Source of the DNA: Pseudomonadota bacterium
GTDB lineage: Bacteria > Pseudomonadota > Alphaproteobacteria > Rhodospirillales > Magnetospirillaceae
Assembly (NCBI GenBank): GCA_021781575.1
Contig: JAJXWP010000034.1
Span: 1-50,021 of the forward strand
Length of the DNA stretch: 50,021 nt
Reading direction: 5' to 3'
Under the pieces are notes generated by a model that saw only the letters and a program-made list of their open reading frames with translations, was not told the DNA's origin and searched no databases. A program made the position numbers and the translations under genes. Each line of letters opens with the position of its first letter. Within the stretch, counting starts at the first letter, position 1. Below, piece after piece: positions 27,242 to 35,966 of this stretch.

Positions 27242-29242
27242 ATGGATTCTCTCTTGTCCTTTCTCGCCATTGCCGTTGCCATCCTGCTGGCGGCGTCTTG
27301 GCTGGCTCTGTATTTGCGGCTGCGCTCGGAACGGCGGGCTTGCCGCCTGGCCGAAGGGCGGGCCTCGGCCATTCTTGATGCTGCGGTGGACGGCGTGGTC
27401 ACCATCGACGAAAACGGCCTCATTGAGGCGTTCAACAGCGGCGCCGAGCGTGTTTTCGGCTACGCCGCGGCCGAGGTGTTGGGACGCAACGTCAAGGTGC
27501 TGATGCCCGAGCCCTACCGTTCCGACCATGACGGCTATCTGGCGGCCTACAAAGCCACCGGCCGCGCCCGCATCATCGGCATCGGCCGTGAAGTGATGGG
27601 CCTGCGCAAGGACGGTTCCACCTTTCCGATGGATCTGGCGGTGGGCGAAAGCCGCGTCGCGGGCAAGCGGGTATTCGCCGGCATCTGCCGCGACATCACG
27701 GCGCGCAAGGAGGCAGAGCAACGGCTGCGCGACAGCGAAGAGCGGTTCCGCCTGATCATCGACAATGTTCGCGACTACGCCATCAGTTGGCTCGACCTCC
27801 ATGGGCGTATCGTCAGCTGGAACGAAGGGGCCGGGCGCCTCTATGGCTGGAACGCCGATCACGTCGTCGGAAAGTCCGCCGAGATCCTTTACCCGGCCGA
27901 GGATCGGGACGAGGCGGCCAAGGCTTTGCAGGCGGTGCGGGATAACGGACGCTACGAAGGCGAAGGCTGGCGCATTCGGAAGGACGGCAGCCGCTTTTGG
28001 GCTCACGCGGTGGTCACTCCGCTATGGGACGACGACGGTCGATTGCGCGGCTATGTCCGGGTATCGCAGGACATCACCGAGCGGCGGCAGGCGGAACTGG
28101 CCCAGCGGGCGGCCAGGGAGGACGCCGAGCGCGCCAACCGGGCGAAATCGCGCTTCCTTGCCGCGGCCAGCCACGACCTGCGGCAACCGGTGCAGGCCCT
28201 GGTGTTCTTCACCAGCGCCCTGGAGGGCCAGGTGGGCGAGCGGGCCAAGCCGCTGCTGGCCGAACTGCAGGGCTCGCTCGAGGCAATGAACGAATTGCTT
28301 GACGCACTTCTCGACGTCTCGCGCCTGGATGCCGGCGTGGTGACGCCGGAAGACAGCAATGTCGGTCTGTCGCCGTTACTCGAACGACTGGTCGCCGAAC
28401 TGGCCCCCCAGGCGGCGGAGAAGAACCTCCGGGTGAAGGTGCTGCCGACCTCGGCGATCGTTCGCACTGACGGTCAACTGTTTGCCAGGATCATCCGCAA
28501 CCTGTTGTCGAATGCGGTGAAATACACCCCCTCCGGGCGAATCCTGGTCGGCTGCCGGCGGCAGGGGCGGCGAATCCGCGTCGAGGTGTGGGATACCGGC
28601 ATCGGCATGGCTGCCGAGCATCTCGACGACATCTTCCAGGAGTTCTACCAGATCGAGAACGCCTCTCGCGACCGCAGCCAAGGCCTCGGCTTGGGGCTGG
28701 CCATCGTGCAAAGGTTGGCTCGGCTGCTGAATTGCCATGTCGGCGTCCGTTCGCAACCGGGCAAGGGCTCGGTGTTTTCCGTCGATGCGCCGGTGGTCGG
28801 CTTCAACCACTCGCGCAAGGTCTCCTACCTCGACAAGGCGACGGCGGACGGTCATCGGCAGGGTAAACCCGTGGTGTTGGTCGTCGACGACGAAGCCGCG
28901 GTGCTCAAGGGCCTCAGCCTGGTCATCGAGGAATGGGGCTACGAAGTGCTTGCCGCCGCCGGCGAAGAGGAGGCGCTCGAAATTCTCTCTCGGCAGAACC
29001 GCGAGCCCGACATCATCGTTGCCGACTATCGTCTCAGGGCCGGCGCCACCGGGGCAGACGTCATACGCCATATCCGTACTGCCTTCGACCGCCCCATTCC
29101 CAGCATGATCATCACCGGCGACACGGCGCCCGAGCGCATCCGTGAAGTTCAAAGCCACGGCCTGAACATCCTGCACAAGCCGGTCCATCCGGCCGCCCTG
29201 AAAGCATTCATCAGCGACGCCGTCGGTCGCAGTGCGAAGTAG
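27242..29242 (+). CDS. Hybrid sensor histidine kinase with two PAS domains and a receiver
   Basis: 666 residues. One N-terminal membrane helix (residues 4-27). PAS 1 at about 38-150 (AAVDGVVTIDENGLIEAFN), PAS 2 at about 165-285 (FRLIIDNVRDYAISWLDLHG). HisKA with SHDLRQPVQAL and phosphorylatable H311, HATPase with NLLSNAVKYTPSG, DTGIGM and GLGLGLAIVQRLA. C-terminal receiver with VVDDEAAVLKG and D595 in IIVADYRL. The signal likely enters the PAS domains from the cytoplasm. The DLRQPVQALVFF form is of the type with a C-terminal receiver regulating the kinase. No partner regulator is adjacent. ATG 27242 has a weak Shine-Dalgarno; the upstream frame to 27086 is not convincing. Confidence 0.9.
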   Translation: MDSLLSFLAIAVAILLAASWLALYLRLRSERRACRLAEGRASAILDAAVDGVVTIDENGLIEAFNSGAERVFGYAAAEVLGRNVKVLMPEPYRSDHDGYLAAYKATGRARIIGIGREVMGLRKDGSTFPMDLAVGESRVAGKRVFAGICRDITARKEAEQRLRDSEERFRLIIDNVRDYAISWLDLHGRIVSWNEGAGRLYGWNADHVVGKSAEILYPAEDRDEAAKALQAVRDNGRYEGEGWRIRKDGSRFWAHAVVTPLWDDDGRLRGYVRVSQDITERRQAELAQRAAREDAERANRAKSRFLAAASHDLRQPVQALVFFTSALEGQVGERAKPLLAELQGSLEAMNELLDALLDVSRLDAGVVTPEDSNVGLSPLLERLVAELAPQAAEKNLRVKVLPTSAIVRTDGQLFARIIRNLLSNAVKYTPSGRILVGCRRQGRRIRVEVWDTGIGMAAEHLDDIFQEFYQIENASRDRSQGLGLGLAIVQRLARLLNCHVGVRSQPGKGSVFSVDAPVVGFNHSRKVSYLDKATADGHRQGKPVVLVVDDEAAVLKGLSLVIEEWGYEVLAAAGEEEALEILSRQNREPDIIVADYRLRAGATGADVIRHIRTAFDRPIPSMIITGDTAPERIREVQSHGLNILHKPVHPAALKAFISDAVGRSAK

Positions 29243-29295
29243 TCGCTCCCACCGCCGGATTCGCTGGACGCTCACTACGGAATCGGCCAATATTC

Positions 29296-29316
29296 TTACG
29301 TATACGTAAACGTTAA
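29296..29316 (+). promoter_or_regulatory. LiuR-like operator: three ACGT cores 6 bp apart (SCP2 gene)
   Basis: ACGT occurs at 29298, 29304 and 29310 in TTACGTATACGTAAACGTTA, 28 bases before the SCP2 start codon. Spacing and flanks match the sites at 35802 and 38353. Assigned to the nearby MerR regulators by inference. Confidence 0.65.
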
Positions 29317-29340
29317 GCACTCTAGCAGCAAGGATCATGC

Positions 29341-29646
29341 ATGTCCGACGAGGATCTCGAAGAGCGGTTGGGCGCCGCGCTGCCGGCCTTGGGCAATCTT
29401 AGCGCGGTGGTGAAGTTCGATCTGGCCGAGGACGGGCGGTGGCTGGTCGATGCCCGCACCGCGCCGCCGGTGGTCAGCCGCGATGAAGGCGATGCAGACG
29501 CCGACTGCGTCATCCAGATCAGCGGTCAAAATCTGCTGAAATTGTTGGACGGGCGTCTCGATCCGATGCTCGCCTACGGCATGGGCAAGATCAAAGTGCG
29601 AGGCTCGATGGGCGTCGCCATGAAGCTGGTGGCGGCAATCGGCTGA
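29341..29646 (+). CDS. SCP2 sterol/lipid-carrier domain protein
   Basis: 101 residues, a bare SCP2 domain: NLSAVVKFDLAEDGRWLVDA, then ADCVIQISGQNLLKLLDGRLDPMLAYGMGKIKVRGSMGVAMKL in the C-terminal half (residues 55-98), whose GKIKVRGSMGVAMKL ending is diagnostic. Such proteins bind acyl-CoAs or other hydrophobic ligands. Stand-alone, cytoplasmic. An ACGT-repeat operator lies immediately upstream, tying it to the lipid regulon. Its fold matches the C-terminal domain of HSDL2, whose SDR half has a close relative at 48210. Confidence 0.88.
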   Translation: MSDEDLEERLGAALPALGNLSAVVKFDLAEDGRWLVDARTAPPVVSRDEGDADADCVIQISGQNLLKLLDGRLDPMLAYGMGKIKVRGSMGVAMKLVAAIG

Positions 29647-29787
29647 GTATCCCTGGCCAGGAAAGATGATTTTGCTTGGCCGACGGTCCGGGCCGTGCTT
29701 AATTTCCGCGCTTCGACCGTTTTACGTATGGGGAAACAGCGCGCCCCGACCGTCAAGCTGTGAACGTGGAATAAAGAAACCGTCCGG

Positions 29788-30183
29788 ATGAGCAAGATCT
29801 ACTCGGTCAGCGAATTGGCCAAAGAGCTGGGAGTAACCCCAAGGACCATCCGCTTTTATGAGGACCAGGGGTTGATCCTGCCCCAGCGGGCGGGCAATAC
29901 GCGGGTCTACACCCACCGGGAGCGGGCCCGCATGATTCTTATCCTGCGCGGCAAGAGGCTGGGCTTCAGCCTGAAGGATATCAAGGAATTTCTTGATCTC
30001 TACGTGATTGATACGACGCAGGTCGAGCAACTGCAGTTGCTCGTCAAGAAGGTTCGCAAGCGCCTGGTCCAACTGGAAGACCAGAGGCAAGCGATCGAGC
30101 AGACGCTGACCGAACTGAAGGACATCGACCGGATGACTGCCGATGCGCTGTCGGCAAAGGGTATCAAGCCCGAGACGGTGTGA
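29788..30183 (+). CDS. MerR-family regulator, LiuR type (copy 1)
   Basis: 131 residues. N-terminal MerR winged helix: IYSVSELAKELGVTPRTIRF, YEDQGLILPQRAG, NTRVYTHRERARM. Then LILRGKRLGFSLKDIKEFLDLY, the segment shared with LiuR-type regulators of branched-chain and fatty-acid catabolism, and a long coiled coil (about residues 75-115). No effector-binding cysteines of the metal-sensing branch are seen. About 70% or more of residues match the second copy at 41724. ACGT cores lie upstream at 29724 and 29764, suggesting autoregulation. Proposed to bind the ACGT-repeat operators in this window; that assignment is inference. Confidence 0.88.
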   Translation: MSKIYSVSELAKELGVTPRTIRFYEDQGLILPQRAGNTRVYTHRERARMILILRGKRLGFSLKDIKEFLDLYVIDTTQVEQLQLLVKKVRKRLVQLEDQRQAIEQTLTELKDIDRMTADALSAKGIKPETV

Positions 30184-30194
30184 CGGCAAGGCCG

Positions 30195-30264
30195 CCGATC
30201 CGCCCCCACCGATCCGCCCCCGCCGAGCCGCCCCCGCCGAGCCGCCCCCGCCGAGCCGCCACTG
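30195..30264. repeat. Five tandem copies of a 14-bp GC-rich unit
   Basis: Units start at 30195, 30209, 30223, 30237 and 30251 with the consensus CCGAGCCGCCCCCG (the first two have CCGATC). The array fills the gap between the convergent merR and Pat-like genes. The unit is not a multiple of three and no coding role is evident. It may be a replication-slippage tract or weaken read-through between the convergent genes. Confidence 0.85.
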
Positions 30265-30276
30265 TCGCTCAGGCCG

Positions 30277-32952
30277 TCACAGGGCCAGCACCACCTTGAC
30301 CATGTCGTCCTCGGTTTCGTCTTCGTATTCGTATTCGATGAAGCCGATCTTGTGGGCCAAGCCCAGCATGCCTTCGTTTTCCTTCAGCACCAAGCCATAG
30401 ACGATACGCAGGTGGCGGTGACGGCAATAGGCGACCATCGTCTCCATGAGCAGGCGGCCCAAACCCACGCCCTGCATGTCCGAACGCACCAGGATCGAAT
30501 ACTCCGCTTCCTGGCGGTTGCCCGAGGTGGTGATCTCGACCACGCCGCAGATCGCCTCGTCTCCCTCGTCGGGAAGGCTGGCGACGAAGGTCATTTCACG
30601 GTCGTAATCGATGTGGATGAGCTTGGCCAGCATGGCGCTCGGCACGCCTTCGCCGGCGTGGTCGCCGAACCGGCTGCAGAACCGAAGATATAGGTCGCGG
30701 GGGCTCATATTCGCCAGCAGGGCGCGATAGGCCTGGCCGTCCTGCGGACGGATCGGGCGCAGGCGCAAGAGCCGGCCATCGCGGATAAGGGCGGTGCGCT
30801 CCAATTCGCGCGGATAAGGGCGAATGGCCAAGTAGCGGCCGTCGTCCTGGCCGCTGCCGAGGCCAATGCGGACATCCAGAGGCCGCAGGTTGCCGCCGTC
30901 GATCAGCGCCGGCGCAATGTCCAGGCCGGCCACTTCCGGCATGTCGACGACCAGCTCCGACAGTGCCACCAAGGCGGCCGGCATTCCGTCACCGCCATCG
31001 GCCGGCGCTGGCGGCAGCAGGCGCGCCGCCCGGCAGCGGGCCAGCATTTCTTCCGCCAGGGCCAGGTTCAGCGGCGGCAGCGCCACCATCTGCTCCGAGC
31101 AGCTGGCGCCGGGGGTGGCCCGGCGGCCGACGAAGATCACCCGGCCGAATACCGGTTCGTCGGAGACTCCCATCGACAGCAGCGCCGCCCCTGGGCGGCG
31201 AGTCATCGCCTGGACAACCAGGCCGGGGAAGTCCTGGCCGGGGCAGACCTCAGCGAACCGCTGGCAAATATCAGCCGCGGCGATGCGGACGGCATCGGCC
31301 GAGACGAGGTCGGCTGTCGCCGGCCCGGTTTCGTGGCGGCTGCGCACGCGCCGCGACGCCAGGCGCAGAGACACCGGAAACCCGATGGCCGAGGCAAGGG
31401 CGGCGGCCGCGTCGCCGTCGGCCGCCATGCGTGTGGCAAAGACGGAGAAGCCGTATCCGGCAAGGACCGCCGCGCTCTCCTCTTCGTTGAGAAGGCGGCG
31501 GCCTGCGGCCTGCACCTGGCGGACCAGAGTATGGGCGTGTTGCCGGCCGCCGCCGGTTTCCGCCGGCAAGGTCGCCGGAACCTGGAGCAGGCTGTCCTGG
31601 TTGCGCCGGTAGTGCACCAGATGGAGGAAGGCCCGCGCCGCCTTCTCCGGGGTCTCGTACAGCGGCACTCCCGCGCCGGCCAGCGCGGCGCGCAGCTCGC
31701 TGGCGCCGGTCCTGCCGAGCAGACAGGCGAGAATGTTGGCGGTGGTCCGGCGGGCGGCGTCTTGCACCACATCGGCCACCTCCTTGGTGCCGGCGGCGGC
31801 CGTCGGGATGTGCATGACCAGCAAGGCGTCGACGGTGGGGTCGGCCAGGAGCAGGCGGATCGCCTGGCCATATCGCGCCGCGTCGGCGTCGCGGCCAAGA
31901 TCGAAGGGCAGGCCCACCGGTTGACGGTCGCCGGCCAGCTCGGCAATACGGCGGCGGCAGTCTTCCGAAGGTTCGGCCAGGCGACCGCCGCCTTCGATCA
32001 GGGCGTCGACCGCCATCTGGGCGGGACCGGCGCCGTTGCACAGGATGGCCAGGCGCTCGCCGCGCAGCGTCTTGCCGAAGGACAGGGTCTCGACGGCATC
32101 GAACAGTTCGTCGGTATCCCGCACCCGCAACATGCCGGCGCGCCGGAATGCCGCGTCGTAAACCGCATCGCTGGAGATCGGGACGAAGCATTCGTCATTG
32201 TCGGCGGCCGTCTTATCGTCTCCCCGCCGCTCCGCCTTGATGACGATCAGCGGCTTGATGCGAGCGATGGCGCGGGCCGCCGAAAGGAACTTGCGGGCGT
32301 TATTGACCGAGCGGATGTAGAGCAGGACGGCGCGTGCCCGGGTGTTGGTGCCGAGGTAGTCGAGCAAGTCGGCGATATCGACGTCCACCGCTTCGCCGGC
32401 GGAAATGACATGGGAGAATCCCACCCCGTGTTCGCAGGCCCGCTCCAGCATCCAGGCGATCAGCGAGCCCGATTGCGAAATGAAGGCCACCTTGCCGGGC
32501 AAGGCGGCGGCGGTGACCCAACTGGCATGCAGTCCGATGGCCTGGATCTGGACGCCGGTCGAGTCCGGTCCAAGGATGCGCATCTCGAAAGGACGGGCCG
32601 CCTCCAGAATGAGGCGGTAGAATTCCGCCGTCTCTCCCGCCGGCGGCACCGTCATGATGATGACGGCGCGGGTGCCGCGCGCCCCGAACTCGCCGATCAG
32701 GCCCGCAATGCTGCCGGGCGGCGTACAAAGCACCGCCAGATCGGCACCGATCGGCATGGCGGCGGCCGACGGATAGCAGAGGACCCCCATCACCGACTGG
32801 TATTTCGGATTGATCGGCAACACCGGCCCGTGGAATTGCAGGTCGAGCAGGTTGCGCATGACGGTAGTGCCGAGGCTGCCCGGTCTCGCCGACGCGCCGA
32901 CGACGGCGATCGACCGGGGGTGGAAAAGGGCCTCGAGGTTGCGGATCGTCAT
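30277..32952 (-). CDS. Pat-like protein: NDP-forming acyl-CoA synthetase fold fused to a GNAT acetyltransferase
   Basis: 891 residues. CoA-binding Rossmann domain (SIAVVGASARPGSLGTTVM, residues 14-32), ligase/flavodoxin-like domains (VAFISQSGSLIAWML), ATP-grasp domain (LLNEEESAAVLAGYGFSVF onward) and a C-terminal GNAT domain at about 730-885 with acetyl-CoA loop QGVGLGRLL. Order and length match YfiQ/Pat lysine acetyltransferases, which switch off acyl-CoA synthetases. The SHTG segment that carries the phosphohistidine of active ADP-forming enzymes is not seen where expected (ADNDECFVPISSDAVYDAAF), also as in Pat. Its place amid fatty-acid genes suggests control of the acyl-CoA synthetases. 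The start Shine-Dalgarno is weak. Confidence 0.88.
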   Translation of the reverse strand: MTIRNLEALFHPRSIAVVGASARPGSLGTTVMRNLLDLQFHGPVLPINPKYQSVMGVLCYPSAAAMPIGADLAVLCTPPGSIAGLIGEFGARGTRAVIIMTVPPAGETAEFYRLILEAARPFEMRILGPDSTGVQIQAIGLHASWVTAAALPGKVAFISQSGSLIAWMLERACEHGVGFSHVISAGEAVDVDIADLLDYLGTNTRARAVLLYIRSVNNARKFLSAARAIARIKPLIVIKAERRGDDKTAADNDECFVPISSDAVYDAAFRRAGMLRVRDTDELFDAVETLSFGKTLRGERLAILCNGAGPAQMAVDALIEGGGRLAEPSEDCRRRIAELAGDRQPVGLPFDLGRDADAARYGQAIRLLLADPTVDALLVMHIPTAAAGTKEVADVVQDAARRTTANILACLLGRTGASELRAALAGAGVPLYETPEKAARAFLHLVHYRRNQDSLLQVPATLPAETGGGRQHAHTLVRQVQAAGRRLLNEEESAAVLAGYGFSVFATRMAADGDAAAALASAIGFPVSLRLASRRVRSRHETGPATADLVSADAVRIAAADICQRFAEVCPGQDFPGLVVQAMTRRPGAALLSMGVSDEPVFGRVIFVGRRATPGASCSEQMVALPPLNLALAEEMLARCRAARLLPPAPADGGDGMPAALVALSELVVDMPEVAGLDIAPALIDGGNLRPLDVRIGLGSGQDDGRYLAIRPYPRELERTALIRDGRLLRLRPIRPQDGQAYRALLANMSPRDLYLRFCSRFGDHAGEGVPSAMLAKLIHIDYDREMTFVASLPDEGDEAICGVVEITTSGNRQEAEYSILVRSDMQGVGLGRLLMETMVAYCRHRHLRIVYGLVLKENEGMLGLAHKIGFIEYEYEDETEDDMVKVVLAL

Positions 32953-33046
32953 GGTGCTGCCAGACCGTCGTCTTGACGCAAGACGTCAGCATACGGAAAA
33001 GCCGCCGCGGCGCAAAATAATCATCATTTCATCAAGTCAAAAACCC

Positions 33047-35065
33047 TCAGAAGTCGTACTTGACCCGGACCAGGCCGCTGTAATCGTGGCCGTCGTTGCG
33101 CCCGACGGTAGTATCGAAGTCGGCGAGCACAGACAGGCCGGCTGTCGAATGGATTTCGACCCCACCACCGAGGCGGGCCCAGTTTCTGGCCCATGGGTCC
33201 AGCTGGGTGATCACCGTGGTGTCGGGAGCGCTGACCAGGGCGGTGGCGATGTTGCCGCGGAGATCGGCGAACTGGTGATTCCAGCTGGCGCGCAGATTGG
33301 GCACGTAGGTCATGTCGCCGCTGCTGATGGGGTAGGCCGCCTGGCCGCCCAACTCGCTGATCACCGAGTTGAAATTCTGCTGGCCGACGCTCTGGTTGAG
33401 ACCCACCGCGCCGCTTTCCTGATAGGCGTCGATCTCCATGCGGGCGGCCCTGACGTCGGCCGCCGGTCCGAAGGTCAGCCCCTGCATATGCACCATGTAG
33501 CCGCCTTCCGCCTTGGCGCCCAGCATCTGTCCGCTGGTCGTGGCCTGTGCCGTCTGGCCGGCGACGATGGCGTTGCGGTTCAGGTTGTTCCAGTCGGTGT
33601 AGCTGTAGGTGCCGGCTAACGAAGCGTACCAGCTGTCGGAAAAGGCGGTCGCATAGACGGCGAAGCCATAGGCCCGCACCTCGTCATTGCCCATTCCGCC
33701 GTTGAGGTCGGCACTGGCATCATCGAAGTCCAGCATGGCGCCGAGAGCCAAGCCCGGCCGGATGCGGTTGTCGAAGCCCATACCGATATTGGTATTGCTG
33801 TAGCCGAAACCGAATTGATTGGTTTGTGTATCGCGCGAGCCCTGGCCGTAGTTACCGACAACATAGACCGATAGCGGCTTGTCCGGATTGCTCCCGAGGT
33901 TGGCCGTGGAGCCGTCGGGCATCATCAGGGAAAGGCCGGTCGCCCCTTGGCGCAAGGCCGCGCTACGGCTGGACAGGGCGTCGAACAGCGACTGAGCCTG
34001 GATGTCGGCCAGCTTGGCTTCGGCGCCGATGGTCATTGGTGCCTCGACGGATGAGGTGATCGCCTGGGCGATCATCGCCTGGGTCGCCGCCGTCGGATGG
34101 ACAGGGTCCCAAAATTCATAAGAGGCCGGGTTGGCGCAGGCGGTGGCCCGTGTCCCCGAGGTGGTCACGGCGAGGCCGGCCTGCGCATTGTTGTAGCATT
34201 GGCCGGTGACGTTGGAGAGGCCGTATTTGGCCGGATTGGCGGTGATATCCTGGCTGATGGTAAAGAGATCGACCGGGATGATCCTGACGCCCAGGGTCTG
34301 TGCCAGCTGGCCCATGGCCTGCGACAGCGCCTGAGCGTGCAACTGCGAGGTCAAATAGCCGAGCTGCGCGGTCGTCGCCGAGCCGTTGAACGACGGCGTG
34401 GCGCCCAGATTGGGCAGCACCGGGACGACGAAGTTCCGGGCTCCCATCGCCGCCAGCATGCCGACATCGGTGCTGAGATTGGTCACCGTGGTGCCGACCT
34501 GCTGGCGGATGATGGCGAGGATTTGAGTTTGGCTCAGGCTGGGTTGGGCCTGGAGGGCGTTGGCCATGGCGAAATAGTCGTTGGCTCCGCCCCAGACCAC
34601 ATAAAGATCATTGGCGCCGGCCCTGGCGCCACTCGCCGCCAGGCTGCGGATCTGGCCCTGCAGGCTGGAGTCGAAACTCGCCGGGAGGAGCGGATTGGCC
34701 GCTGGGTTGAGAAACGGGATGATGTTGGTGCCGGTGACCGTTACACTGCCCAGCGTCTCGTTGAGCGGGGCGCTGAAGGCGCCGCCGTAGGCGTAATCCT
34801 TGAGCGGCGACGATACGCCCAGCAATCGGTTCAGCGACTCGGCATAGGTCGGGCCATTGGTGAAGTGGTAGTCGTAATAGGGCGCCTGGAGGAAGCCGCC
34901 GGGGACCACCGACTGGAGGAAGGCCGGCGACAGCACCTTGGGTATGTTGCCGTTGTCCGACAGGCTGTCGCCGACAACCGCGATATCCGCAAAGTTCGTC
35001 TGGGCCATGGCCGGTCCGGCCACCACACTCAGAAGCACCGTCGCTCCCGCAACCATTCGACGCAT
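33047..35065 (-). CDS. Autotransporter GDSL/SGNH esterase
   Basis: 672 residues. Signal peptide 1-21 (MRRMVAGATVLLSVVAGPAM, cleavage AMA-Q). SGNH hydrolase domain: block I VVGDSLSDNGN with catalytic S34, block III WGGANDY with N162, and DPVHPT with D320 and H323. From about residue 400 an autotransporter beta-barrel, ending in GLVRVKYDF. It resembles EstA-type surface esterases that hydrolyse short and medium acyl esters at the cell surface. ATG 35065 is preceded by GGGAGGGGG. The long leader holds an 11-bp hairpin and, further up, an ACGT-repeat operator, placing the gene in the lipid regulon. Confidence 0.93.
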   Translation of the reverse strand: MRRMVAGATVLLSVVAGPAMAQTNFADIAVVGDSLSDNGNIPKVLSPAFLQSVVPGGFLQAPYYDYHFTNGPTYAESLNRLLGVSSPLKDYAYGGAFSAPLNETLGSVTVTGTNIIPFLNPAANPLLPASFDSSLQGQIRSLAASGARAGANDLYVVWGGANDYFAMANALQAQPSLSQTQILAIIRQQVGTTVTNLSTDVGMLAAMGARNFVVPVLPNLGATPSFNGSATTAQLGYLTSQLHAQALSQAMGQLAQTLGVRIIPVDLFTISQDITANPAKYGLSNVTGQCYNNAQAGLAVTTSGTRATACANPASYEFWDPVHPTAATQAMIAQAITSSVEAPMTIGAEAKLADIQAQSLFDALSSRSAALRQGATGLSLMMPDGSTANLGSNPDKPLSVYVVGNYGQGSRDTQTNQFGFGYSNTNIGMGFDNRIRPGLALGAMLDFDDASADLNGGMGNDEVRAYGFAVYATAFSDSWYASLAGTYSYTDWNNLNRNAIVAGQTAQATTSGQMLGAKAEGGYMVHMQGLTFGPAADVRAARMEIDAYQESGAVGLNQSVGQQNFNSVISELGGQAAYPISSGDMTYVPNLRASWNHQFADLRGNIATALVSAPDTTVITQLDPWARNWARLGGGVEIHSTAGLSVLADFDTTVGRNDGHDYSGLVRVKYDF

Positions 35066-35115
35066 GGATCCCCCTCCCTGGGTTGGTTCAACTTGTTCCG
35101 CCCTGGTGGCCGGAG

Positions 35116-35140
35116 CCGAGGCTTGGAAGCCAAGCCTCGG
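35116..35140 (-). promoter_or_regulatory. Perfect 11-bp hairpin in the esterase leader
   Basis: CCGAGGCTTGG (35116-35126) and CCAAGCCTCGG (35130-35140) are exact inverted copies with a 3-base loop, 51 bases before the esterase ATG and downstream of its operator. No T-run follows, so it is more likely a message-stabilising or regulatory leader structure than a terminator. Confidence 0.5.
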
Positions 35141-35235
35141 GCTGATCAGCCACCGGGGCGGATTGCCTTGTGCCGAGAAGCCGATCGATGGGGTGAGTGC
35201 CGCCGGTACGGTTCTCAACACTAGGATGAGCCTAT

Positions 35236-35268
35236 ACGCATAACGTAAGTCAATAACGTTTACGTCAT
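35236..35268 (-). promoter_or_regulatory. LiuR-like operator upstream of the esterase gene
   Basis: In gene orientation it reads TGACGTAAACGTTATTGACT followed by TACGTTATGCG: two ACGT cores 6 bp apart (35262 and 35256) and a third at 35243. The core TGACGTAAACGTTA aligns with the sites at 35802 and 38353. It lies about 190 bases before the start codon, so a long 5' leader is implied. Confidence 0.6.
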
Positions 35269-35419
35269 GTTGCGTCATATTTTTATCGAAAGGGTGGCAC
35301 AGGCCTGCGATACCCCGTCATAGCCGGCCGAGTGTAACGAATAAGGGATGATATTGCCCAATAGGAGAAAATAGAATGACGTCATGAGGCCGCGCGATCA
35401 GCGACGAGGAGGCCATTCC

Positions 35420-35794
35420 ATGACCCCATCCGACCCCGTCACCCGCATGGCCGACCGGTCGCCGGTGGCGGCGGCCAGCCTGTTGCTCGGCGATCCATTG
35501 CCATTTCCCGTCGACGCGGCGGAGCGGCACGCCTTCCAGGCGGCATTCAACCAGCTTCCCGCCATGCTCCAGCCGGCGGCCCGAATCGACCTTGCCGACC
35601 AGCGTCTGGTTTCGGTTTTCGTTGACCGCGTGCAACCGTTCCATCGGGGCGGCGTGGTCAAGAGGGCGAAGCAGATCGCCTTCGGTCGGACCGAGGCGAT
35701 CGACGAGATGGGACGCGTCTGTACCATTGCGACGGGAATCATCGTCGCGCCAGAATGGCTATCGGGTGCGGCAGACCATTTTCAGCCTCGATAA
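35420..35794 (+). CDS. Hotdog thioesterase-like protein, apparently only the second half
   Basis: 124 residues; GAGGAGG eight bases before ATG 35420 marks a real start. The C-terminal part LVSVFVDRVQPFHRGGVV then AKQIAFGRTEAIDEMGRVC and TIATGIIV looks like the last strands of a PaaI/YbgC-style hotdog thioesterase (proposed: V-Y-L-R-P, then R-A-x-x-x-D-x-x-G-R-x-x-A-x-A-T-G). The first 60 residues lack the expected HGG helix. It may be a truncated or diverged thioesterase acting on acyl-CoA, or an unrelated small protein. A TGACGTCA palindrome lies at 35378-35385, just upstream. Tentative. Confidence 0.5.
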   Translation: MTPSDPVTRMADRSPVAAASLLLGDPLPFPVDAAERHAFQAAFNQLPAMLQPAARIDLADQRLVSVFVDRVQPFHRGGVVKRAKQIAFGRTEAIDEMGRVCTIATGIIVAPEWLSGAADHFQPR

Positions 35795-35798
35795 ACAC

Positions 35799-35820
35799 TT
35801 AACGTTGACGTAAACGTAAT
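35799..35820 (+). promoter_or_regulatory. LiuR-like operator: three ACGT cores 6 bp apart (chemoreceptor gene)
   Basis: ACGT at 35802, 35808 and 35814 in TTAACGTTGACGTAAACGTA, in the 172-bp gap before the chemoreceptor gene and 150 bases from its start. It lies just past the end of the hotdog-like gene, so it is intergenic. Closest match is the site at 38353. Confidence 0.65.
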
Positions 35821-35966
35821 GGTCTGGCAAGGTTGAGCCGGTTTGGACGGCCAGAGGCTCGGAAAAGAAGCCCCGGCCGCTCCCCGGGGATCTCTCCCGC
35901 TGGAAGAGCCTCCGGACCAGGGATGGAAATTGGGCCTCAACAGCAGCAGGACCAAGAAGGATGTTC

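Noticed and set aside
30195-30264. Repeat array considered as a CRISPR
   Set aside because: Units are 14 bp with no spacers between them and no cas genes nearby.
31333-32976. 547-residue plus-strand open frame
   Set aside because: It is the complement of the Pat-like gene; GC-rich third positions keep the antisense frame open. No motif.
35378-35385. TGACGTCA palindrome as a full regulon operator
   Set aside because: A single ACGT without the 6-bp phasing; kept only as a note for the hotdog-like gene.
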